Shown here in pieces: positions 7,155 through 11,712 of a stretch of DNA of 11,712 nucleotides; within the stretch, counting starts at the first letter, position 1; the number at the start of each line of letters is the position of its first letter. Both the position numbers and the translations under genes were made by a program. The notes beneath the pieces are model-generated. The model saw only the letters and a program-made list of their open reading frames with translations, was not told the origin of the DNA and did not search any database. Source of the DNA: Candidatus Pacearchaeota archaeon (lineage in GTDB: Archaea > Nanoarchaeota > Nanoarchaeia > Pacearchaeales > GW2011-AR1); NCBI GenBank assembly GCA_023228065.1, contig JALOBX010000013.1, forward strand, positions 1 to 11,712. The letters run 5' to 3'.

Positions 7155-8630
7155 TTATTTACCCATAAATTTTCTCATTGCTGGATTCATATCCACTGCA
7201 TGCTGTTGTGCAATGCTCTGATAGAACTGGTACATTATCATGATTACTAAAAGTATTGAAGTTCCTCCGACTAATGCTCCAAGCAAATCAGTAAATGAAG
7301 CCAAAAGTCCGATTGCAATTCCACCCATTATTGTCAGAGGCATAATATACCTGTCAAGAATACTCTCCAAGACTCTTTCATCCTGCCTGAAACCTGCGAC
7401 TTGCAAACCCGAAGATGAAATATTATGTGCAACACTCTTTGAGTCCTGTCCTGCAGTTTTCATCCAGAAAACTGCAAATAGAACACAAAAGAAAACATAA
7501 AATATAATGTGCGTGATTGCCTGCCATAAATATATCGGCAAAAATCCCCCTCTTATTAACAGATCAACAATATTTGTAGAGCCAACCCAAAAAGCAAATC
7601 CGGAAATTGCCTGTCCTTCTACAAAATGCCCCAAGAATGTAAAATATGATGCAAATTTGGCAGTTCCAGTGCAGGATATTGAAGCTGTAGAATTTGTATC
7701 CAAATTCTGCGTTAAACAGGGAGATGCAGCATTTTCAATAATTCCTCCAAACAACTGTATATTTGCGATTAGTGCAGCTGTTAATATGACCGGGATGACT
7801 GAGGTATAGAAAAAAGCCAACGGCCATTTAACAGAATATCCCTTAATTTTTCCAAAGGATAATGGTATTTCAATTTTTAGTGACTGAGCCCATACAACCA
7901 AAAGGAAAATTACTATTGTAATCAAAATTGCCGCGAGTGCAGACACTGCTTCAATTGGTGCAGGATTTATTATTGATTGTATAAATACAAAAACTTTCCC
8001 AGGGCATGCTACTTCTTTGAAATTTAATAAACAAACCTGTCCTTCTTTATTTATAAATTGGAATGCGGCAGTTATTAATCTCCAGGAGACTCCTGCAGCA
8101 ATAAACAAGCTTACTCCTGAGCCTAAACCCCATTTTTGGACAACCTCATCCATATAGAAAATTAGTAATCCTCCAATAATCAATTGAGTAATCAAAATTA
8201 CCGGTCCATTAATGCCCATTAATGGGTCTGCCTCAAGCCCTTTCATTATAACATAAATAAGCGATTCAAATATTATGAAAAATAGCACCATTAATTTTTG
8301 TATTCCCTGGAAAAATTTTTTTCCTTCGCTTGTTGTTGTGTCAATATTTAATATTCCAGCACCTTTCAATAATTGGAGGATAATTGATGCCATTACAATT
8401 GGTCCAATACCAAGAGAAATTATGCTTCCAAAATCTGCTGCAAGAATTGTAGCAAGAAAATCAAATCTTTCAAGGGCATTTTTTGATAATCCGTAAAGGG
8501 GGATGTTTGCAAGAATAAAAAATGCAACTAATATAATTAATGTCCATTTTAACTTGATGCTAAAACTAAGTTTTTTCTCTTCAGGCTTCCTGACTTCCGG
8601 AATATAGCTAAAAATTCCCCTTAAATCCAT
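7155..8630 (-). CDS. secY: Preprotein translocase subunit SecY
   Basis: Channel-forming subunit of the Sec61/SecYEG translocon, which threads proteins across or into the cytoplasmic membrane. It has 491 residues, slightly long for an archaeal SecY, and about ten membrane helices. The first (about 30-47) is followed by the plug region near FDFLATILAADFGS (56-69) and the GIGPIVMASIILQLL helix (75-89). DEVVQKWGLGSGVSLFIAAG (161-180) is the conserved fourth-helix signature. The C-terminus ends with a cytosolic tail (HAVDMNPAMRKFMGK). A Cys-containing external stretch lies between about 200 and 212 (INKEGQVCLLNFKEVACPGK), with another Cys pair in the loop holding PCLTQNL and ISCTGT. It sits after uL15 and one unknown gene, and before the EMC3-like insertase. 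A TATA-like element 26 bases before the ATG suggests its own leaderless transcript in addition to operon read-through. Confidence 0.97.
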   Translation of the reverse strand: MDLRGIFSYIPEVRKPEEKKLSFSIKLKWTLIILVAFFILANIPLYGLSKNALERFDFLATILAADFGSIISLGIGPIVMASIILQLLKGAGILNIDTTTSEGKKFFQGIQKLMVLFFIIFESLIYVIMKGLEADPLMGINGPVILITQLIIGGLLIFYMDEVVQKWGLGSGVSLFIAAGVSWRLITAAFQFINKEGQVCLLNFKEVACPGKVFVFIQSIINPAPIEAVSALAAILITIVIFLLVVWAQSLKIEIPLSFGKIKGYSVKWPLAFFYTSVIPVILTAALIANIQLFGGIIENAASPCLTQNLDTNSTASISCTGTAKFASYFTFLGHFVEGQAISGFAFWVGSTNIVDLLIRGGFLPIYLWQAITHIIFYVFFCVLFAVFWMKTAGQDSKSVAHNISSSGLQVAGFRQDERVLESILDRYIMPLTIMGGIAIGLLASFTDLLGALVGGTSILLVIMIMYQFYQSIAQQHAVDMNPAMRKFMGK

Positions 8631-8651
8631 TTTAATTAGCAGTAAATTTAT

Positions 8652-8659
8652 CTTTTAAA
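8652..8659 (-). promoter_or_regulatory. Internal promoter TATA box of secY
   Basis: The 32-base gap before secY reads, on the minus strand, TGA then ATATTTAAAAGATAA. The core TTTAAAAG is centred about 26 bases before the secY ATG at 8630 and lies just after the stop of the 156-residue gene. No Shine-Dalgarno is present. It would allow secY and the insertase gene to be expressed apart from the ribosomal proteins. Confidence 0.5.
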
Positions 8660-8662
8660 TAT

Positions 8663-9133
8663 TCACTTTTTCCATTCAGAATTGATTTTTTCCACAATTA
8701 ATGTTATTTTTGGCTTTAGCTCTTTATTCCATGTATTGACAGAATCATCGACAAATTTTCCTTCATCTTTTTTGTTTTTTGCCAATGCCAATAAAGTGTT
8801 TGTGCTTGTAATTGCAACTATTTTTTTGATGATTTCATTTATTTCTTTTTTTTCATTATCATTAAGGACCCTGCTTTCCATCATGCAGATTATATTTCCC
8901 TGAGGAGGCATGATTAATGCATGAAGGTAAACAAGCCAGCTGTTGTACATTTCTACAATTCTCCCGCATAACTGCCTTGAAAATTGGTTGCTGACATACC
9001 ACTGCTTCAATGCCATATCTTCAATAAAAAATATCTCTTCCAATTCATCAAAGCTTGATTTAAATCCAAGTTCTTTTTGTGCTTTGTCAAACTGTTTGTG
9101 CAGTTCTTCAAGAATTTCTTCTTTGTTTTTCAT
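8663..9133 (-). CDS. Unrecognised 156-residue helical protein between uL15 and SecY
   Basis: I do not recognise this family. The protein is soluble and mostly helical: a charged N-terminal helix (1-22), a middle part rich in aromatics (FFIEDMALKQWYVSNQF at 35-51, then C56 and YNSWLVYLHALIMPPQGN at 63-80), and a Lys/Glu-rich C-terminal half ending EWKK. Residues 63-76 are moderately hydrophobic but too short and broken for a sure membrane span; there is no signal peptide and no zinc motif. The ATG lies 13 bases after the uL15 stop without a Shine-Dalgarno, so re-initiation after uL15 is likely. Its seat between ribosomal proteins and secY, on the same strand with tight spacing, points to a role in ribosome assembly, translation or ribosome-translocon coupling, but this is guilt by association only. 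Base and codon use resemble the neighbours, arguing against recent transfer. Confidence 0.85.
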   Translation of the reverse strand: MKNKEEILEELHKQFDKAQKELGFKSSFDELEEIFFIEDMALKQWYVSNQFSRQLCGRIVEMYNSWLVYLHALIMPPQGNIICMMESRVLNDNEKKEINEIIKKIVAITSTNTLLALAKNKKDEGKFVDDSVNTWNKELKPKITLIVEKINSEWKK

Positions 9134-9146
9134 TTTGATATTTAAT

Positions 9147-9602
9147 TTACTCTTCTTTTTTAGAAGTTTGGATTTCTCCGCCTGCTTTCTTCACCTTAGC
9201 TGCTGCAGATTCAGAGGCTTCACTCGCCTTTATTATCATCTTCTTGTTAACTTCCCCATCTCCAAGAATCTTGTAATTTTCAAGGTTTATTTCAACCCCA
9301 TTTGCTGTTTGTTTTGCAATTCCTTTTTTTATGTAATTTTCAATATTAGAATTTATCTGCCGTAAATTTATTCTTAATCTCATGTCTCTTTTTGTTTTTC
9401 TTGATGTTATTCCCTGCTTTCCAAAATATTCATTTCCATAAAGCTTCAATACAAGGGTTTTTTTCTGGTCTGCTCTTTTTCCTGACCCTGCCATTCCAAT
9501 TCCTCCCCTATGCCCGGTTTTTTTTTGCTTTTTTCTGGCTCCCCATCTGACTGTTTTGCTTCCCTTGTCTCTTGTTGATTTTTTTCTTTTGTGTGTTTTC
9601 AT
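9147..9602 (-). CDS. rpl15: Ribosomal protein uL15 (L15, archaeal type)
   Basis: Large-subunit protein that binds 23S rRNA late in assembly. It has 151 residues. The basic N-terminal extension begins MKTHKRKKSTRDKGSKTVRWGARKK and is followed by the conserved glycine-rich GHRGGIGMAGSGKRADQKK (31-49), which threads into rRNA. The globular domain includes INLRQINSNIENYIKKG, and the end carries IIKASEASESAAAKVKKAGGEI, the usual C-terminal helix that closes L15. A short Lys/Glu tail follows. The ATG overlaps the uL30 stop (ATGA) and has a good Shine-Dalgarno five bases upstream, so it is both coupled and independently recognised. Confidence 0.95.
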   Translation of the reverse strand: MKTHKRKKSTRDKGSKTVRWGARKKQKKTGHRGGIGMAGSGKRADQKKTLVLKLYGNEYFGKQGITSRKTKRDMRLRINLRQINSNIENYIKKGIAKQTANGVEINLENYKILGDGEVNKKMIIKASEASESAAAKVKKAGGEIQTSKKEE

Positions 9603-10027
9603 AGCATCCTCAAAATTAAGTCATTTATTTTTTCCTTGTTATCGCCTAAAACTCCTTTGCTGGAAGTTCCAAAATGTTTTTTTGAATCAATTCCTTTTCG
9701 TGGCGGGTGTAATCTAAAAAAAGGCTTTAGATTTAGTTCTTCATAATCTTTTCCTTTTATTAATTCTTCAGCGGCTTTTTTGGCGTCAATTTTCTTTTTA
9801 TTTGTTTGTTGCCCTCTTTTCTCGATTAATTTTTCGAGGGTTTCCGGATTTATTTTTCCATAAGCAACAAAATTTTCAATTTTTCTGATCATTCCCATAT
9901 TCTCGCTTGTAGGGTTTACAACTACGCAGACATATTTTTTCCTGAGCCTTAATCTTGAAAGTGTTTCTTCCATATCTCTTCTCATCTTTACTAAGCCACT
10001 TATTCTTATTATTGCTATTTTTTCCAT
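9599..10027 (-). CDS. rpl30: Ribosomal protein uL30 (L30, archaeal long form)
   Basis: Large-subunit protein in the archaeal/eukaryotic L7/L30 form, 142 residues rather than the roughly 60 of bacteria. The ferredoxin-like L30 core is at the N-terminus: IAIIRISGLVKMRRDMEETL, then RLRKKYVCVVVN and MIRKIENFVAYGKI. The archaeal extension follows, with LIEKRGQ and a final segment PFFRLHPPRKGIDSKKHF that contacts rRNA. It lies 25 bases after the uS5 stop; the upstream stretch has only a weak GGGA. Its stop overlaps the uL15 start. Confidence 0.95.
   Translation of the reverse strand: MEKIAIIRISGLVKMRRDMEETLSRLRLRKKYVCVVVNPTSENMGMIRKIENFVAYGKINPETLEKLIEKRGQQTNKKKIDAKKAAEELIKGKDYEELNLKPFFRLHPPRKGIDSKKHFGTSSKGVLGDNKEKINDLILRML
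9608..9611 (-). promoter_or_regulatory. Shine-Dalgarno of uL15, inside the uL30 coding end
   Basis: The minus strand reads TTGAGGATGCTATGA. GAGG ends five bases before the uL15 ATG, which itself overlaps the uL30 stop. Another ATG within the Shine-Dalgarno stretch (9607-9605) is in a different frame and ignored. Confidence 0.6.
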
Positions 10028-10052
10028 CTTGAATTCCCGTTGAGAGTTGAAA

Positions 10053-10817
10053 TCATTTTCTCTCCCCCCTGTTTGTTTTCTTTAAAGCATCAAAACATGC
10101 TTTTACTAAATTGAATGTTGTCCTTTTCTGTCCAGATGTTCTGCTGTAAACATCTTTTATTCCTGCTAATCTTAAAACTTTTTTTAATTCATTTCCAACA
10201 ACAAGTCCTGTTCCCTGAGGAGCCGGTATTAATGTTACCTGAGTGCTACCTGATTTTCCAGTGACTTTAAAAGGAACAGAGTGCAATTCCGAGCATGCAC
10301 AGTCAAAATCAGAGCATGCCCTTACAATTTTTATTATGTTTAATTTTGCTTTTCTAATTGCTTTGTCTCTTGCTGGGAGAGTTTCTTTTGCCCTTCCAAG
10401 TCCTATTCCAATATGGCCATTTCCATCTCCGACTATCGCAAATGCTGAGAATGTAGGAACATTTCCCTCTTCAGTTTTTCTCTGTGTTTGTCTCCATGCC
10501 CTTCTTTTTCCACCACCAAATTTTCCTTTTGATTGTCCAACTAAAAATAAATCTGTCTTAAGATTTAATAGGGTATCAACAATCTCTGCTTCCAGTATTT
10601 TATACTTATTGTCTAAAATATGGTCAATATCTTTTATTTTCTTTTCTTTTACTTCTTTTCCGAGTTTTGTTTTTGGAACCCATGCAACAAGTTTTTCTTT
10701 CTCAATTCTAACATTTTTTTCTTCGAAAGTTTCCCTTCTGAAAAATTCCTTTTCAACTAATTCTTCTGCAATTTCTTCTTTCTTCTCTATTTTTTCATTT
10801 ATTTTTTCTGCAACCAT
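10053..10817 (-). CDS. rps5: Ribosomal protein uS5 (S5), with extended N-terminus and loop insertion
   Basis: Small-subunit protein near the mRNA entry site and decoding region, involved in accuracy. At 254 residues it is longer than most archaeal S5 proteins (about 210). Residues 1-42 are a Lys/Glu-rich extension; the archaeal core starts at AWVPKTKLG (45-53). The S5 N-domain has a Gly/Arg/Gln-rich insertion at about 96-119 (KGKFGGGKRR, RQTQRKTEEG) before FSAFAIVGDGNGHIGIG (123-139). The archaeal Cys cluster is C168, C173, C175 plus H179, followed by SVPFKVTGKSGS and the C-terminal domain with LIPAPQGTGLVVG. The ATG follows the uL18 stop by one base. AAAGGGG at 10836-10830 is a Shine-Dalgarno with a long 12-base spacer. 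Confidence 0.95.
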   Translation of the reverse strand: MVAEKINEKIEKKEEIAEELVEKEFFRRETFEEKNVRIEKEKLVAWVPKTKLGKEVKEKKIKDIDHILDNKYKILEAEIVDTLLNLKTDLFLVGQSKGKFGGGKRRAWRQTQRKTEEGNVPTFSAFAIVGDGNGHIGIGLGRAKETLPARDKAIRKAKLNIIKIVRACSDFDCACSELHSVPFKVTGKSGSTQVTLIPAPQGTGLVVGNELKKVLRLAGIKDVYSRTSGQKRTTFNLVKACFDALKKTNRGERK

Positions 10818-10818
10818 T

Positions 10819-11370
10819 TTATTTATTTTCCCCTTTATTCTTTTTCTCTCTGAGGTCTTTTTCTGAAATAGAGTTCATGCTTGATTTAATTTTGTCAAAT
10901 ATTTTTGATATATCTTTTTTCATATTTTTTCCTTTTATTGTTTCTTCAGTCGGGAAAAATTTTTTGTCGCATTTTATAATTATTCCTGCGTCAATCAATC
11001 CCTTTAAGAATCCATATATTTTTGATTTGTGGACATTTCTGGTCATTCCTATATCAATTATTGGATTTTTTGGAAGATTTTTTTGTATTATTAATTTCCC
11101 CATCAGCATCCCTGTGAAATAAGATGCAGGTATTGATTTAAGGCTTCCTTCTGACTCTTTTGGCCATCCATAATCCAGAAGTTTTTTTGAAGTTATTCCA
11201 ATTTCAATTTTATCCAGGGCTTCTTTGCTGATAATATATTGGGTGGTTATATATTTGTTAGTTTTTCTGAAAGTTATTCTGGGGGAATTTCCTTTAAGAA
11301 GTTTTATTCTCTTGTGATAATCTGTTTTTGCCTGTTTTTGCCTTCGCTTTAGTGTTTTTATTTTTCTCAT
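10819..11370 (-). CDS. rpl18: Ribosomal protein uL18 (L18)
   Basis: Large-subunit protein that binds 5S rRNA and brings it to the central protuberance. It has 183 residues from the ATG at 11370, beginning MRKIKTLKRRQKQAKTDYHK, a close match to archaeal L18 N-termini. The 5S-binding part follows (ITFRKTNKYITTQYI, about 31-45). Further family marks are LDYGWP, IPASYFTGMLMGK, IIDIGMTRNVHKSKIYGFLKGLIDAG and a Lys-rich tail. The frame stays open upstream to a TTG at 11439, but I reject that longer start: GGAGG lies nine bases before the ATG at 11370, and the extra residues would be encoded by inverted repeats unlike L18. The stop is one base from the uS5 start. Confidence 0.94.
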   Translation of the reverse strand: MRKIKTLKRRQKQAKTDYHKRIKLLKGNSPRITFRKTNKYITTQYIISKEALDKIEIGITSKKLLDYGWPKESEGSLKSIPASYFTGMLMGKLIIQKNLPKNPIIDIGMTRNVHKSKIYGFLKGLIDAGIIIKCDKKFFPTEETIKGKNMKKDISKIFDKIKSSMNSISEKDLREKKNKGENK

Positions 11371-11379
11371 TTTGAATTT

Positions 11380-11402
11380 CCTCCAAGTTTTTCTTGGAAA
11401 TT
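11380..11402 (-). promoter_or_regulatory. uL18 Shine-Dalgarno embedded in a stem-loop
   Basis: On the minus strand the leader reads AAATTTCCAAG, then AAAAA, then CTTGGAGGAAATT, nine bases before the ATG (counted from GGAGG at 11384-11380). TCCAAG pairs with CTTGGA. Alternatively AATTTCC and AAG pair with GGAAATT and CTT, with GGA bulged, forming about ten pairs. Either fold ties up part of the GGAGG. This would make uL18 translation depend on opening the hairpin. Confidence 0.55.
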
Positions 11403-11408
11403 TAAAAG

Positions 11409-11431
11409 ACCGAAAATCAATGATTTTCGGT
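11409..11431 (-). repeat. Perfect inverted repeat, possible attenuator hairpin
   Basis: ACCGAAAATCA and TGATTTTCGGT flank a single central base, giving a ten-pair stem with a three-base loop in RNA. On the minus strand it is followed by TCTTTTAAATTT, a U-rich run in the transcript. That arrangement resembles an intrinsic terminator or attenuator, but archaeal termination depends mainly on U tracts, so a purely structural role is also possible. Confidence 0.6.
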
Positions 11432-11433
11432 AT

Positions 11434-11476
11434 TTCCAACTCTTTGAATTGATGTTATTTCTATTAAGAGTTGGAA
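11434..11476 (-). repeat. Perfect 11-base inverted repeat after the eL19 stop
   Basis: TTCCAACTCTT (11434-11444) and AAGAGTTGGAA (11466-11476) are perfect reverse complements separated by a 21-base AT-rich loop. The first arm starts nine bases after the eL19 stop codon in transcript order. The UUCCAA arm could also pair with the UUGGA that overlaps the uL18 Shine-Dalgarno, so competing folds can be drawn. Confidence 0.6.
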
Positions 11477-11485
11477 TATCTTTTA

Positions 11486-11712
11486 TCATTTCAACGCTTT
11501 TAAGTATTCATTTAAATGTGATTTGCTCTTGAAAAATCTATTTTTAATTTTTTTTCTGAAATCTTTTGCCTGCTCCTCTGATATTTTTCTTTGCTTTTTT
11601 AATTCTTGAATATATGCCCTTAATTTTCTTGTAAGGACTATATATTCTTTTTTTCTGATATTTTTCTTTAATCGTATTTTTCCAGGGCCTTTTTTCCTTT
11701 TTATATTTATTA
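11486..11712 (-). CDS. rpl19e: Ribosomal protein eL19 (L19e), N-terminus missing
   Basis: C-terminal 74 residues of the archaeal/eukaryotic large-subunit protein L19e, read by hand; the frame (from base 11710) is open to the window edge. Recognisable parts are KRKKGPGK, at the end of the basic linker, then a long helix with LTRKLRAYIQELKKQRKIS and the ending FFKSKSHLNEYLKALK, matching the family's usual FRSKAHLKLYL-like finish. The TGA stop is at 11488-11486. It heads the visible part of the ribosomal operon in the usual archaeal order eL19-uL18-uS5-uL30-uL15. The 115-base gap to uL18 is far longer than the other spacers in this operon. Confidence 0.9.
   Translation of the reverse strand, partial: INIKRKKGPGKIRLKKNIRKKEYIVLTRKLRAYIQELKKQRKISEEQAKDFRKKIKNRFFKSKSHLNEYLKALK

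Noticed and set aside
8215..8226. Perfect 12-base palindrome CCCATTAATGGG
   Set aside because: It lies inside secY, encoding PLMGINGP, a plausible protein stretch; one such palindrome in 12 kb of AT-rich DNA needs no special cause.
10291..10319. GAGCATGC repeated twice at 21-base distance
   Set aside because: It encodes the two Ala-Cys-Ser copies of the uS5 cysteine cluster, so protein constraint explains it.
10243..10866. A 207-codon open frame on the plus strand opposite uS5
   Set aside because: Its product is Ser/Phe/Leu-rich low-complexity sequence, as expected opposite a Lys/Glu-rich gene, and uS5 on the other strand is certain.
11399..11407. TATA-like TTTTAAATT upstream of uL18
   Set aside because: It would start transcription near 11377, after the GGAGG site, leaving the strong Shine-Dalgarno unused; operon read-through fits better.
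11371..11439. A longer uL18 starting at TTG 11439
   Set aside because: The ATG at 11370 has GGAGG nine bases upstream and gives the family's normal N-terminus; the extra 23 residues come from the inverted-repeat region and do not match L18.
1..11712. tRNA or rRNA genes, CRISPR arrays, insertion sequences, integrase sites
   Set aside because: Coding regions fill nearly the whole window; I saw no cloverleaf, no spaced direct repeats, no transposase and no terminal repeats.

Overview
The window reads as an AT-rich archaeal chromosome segment, most likely from a DPANN lineage of the Woesearchaeota/Pacearchaeota type. Reasons: archaeal-type ribosomal proteins (eL19, uL18, uS5 with a CxxxxCxC cluster, long uL30), archaeal SecY, an EMC3/DUF106 insertase homologue, prefoldin alpha, and an AglB oligosaccharyltransferase beside an AglH-like phosphoglycosyltransferase. 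Intergenic spaces are tiny, and many TATA boxes sit 24-26 bases before start codons. The lineage is inferred from gene content, an insertion in uS5 and composition; no phylogeny was run. Nearly every gene lies on the minus strand, so transcription runs from high to low coordinates. No stretch over 300 bases lacks a gene.

Right half (about 11712 to 6586, minus strand): the end of the spc-like ribosomal protein operon. The order is eL19 (cut by the window edge), uL18, uS5, uL30, uL15, an unrecognised 156-residue soluble protein, SecY, and an EMC3/YidC-like membrane protein. This block couples ribosome assembly to co-translational membrane insertion. The adk, eL34 and cmk genes that often follow secY in other archaea are absent here. 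The 115-base eL19-uL18 spacer holds three consecutive inverted repeats, the last of which contains the uL18 Shine-Dalgarno. It is the most unusual non-coding stretch in the window.

Middle (about 6534 to 3473): prefoldin alpha and an NAD-dependent sugar-nucleotide epimerase/dehydratase on the minus strand. Next is the only plus-strand gene, an eIF2B/ribose-1,5-bisphosphate isomerase family protein, whose stop codon overlaps that of the epimerase. It is divergent from a SpoIIM-family membrane protein.

Left end (3405 to 1): a compact three-gene unit. A 45-residue zinc-ribbon miniprotein overlaps the start of aglB by four bases (ATGA). After aglB, separated from it by one base, comes an AglH/MraY-like GlcNAc-1-phosphate transferase that runs off the window. 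Together with the epimerase, this suggests lipid-linked sugar synthesis and protein N-glycosylation.

Expression signals seem to be mixed. Genes inside the ribosomal operon use Shine-Dalgarno sites or stop-start coupling. Genes with spacers of about 30-70 bases (secY, pfdA, the epimerase, spoIIM, the zinc-ribbon gene) have a TATA-like box centred 24-26 bases before the ATG, which predicts leaderless mRNAs.
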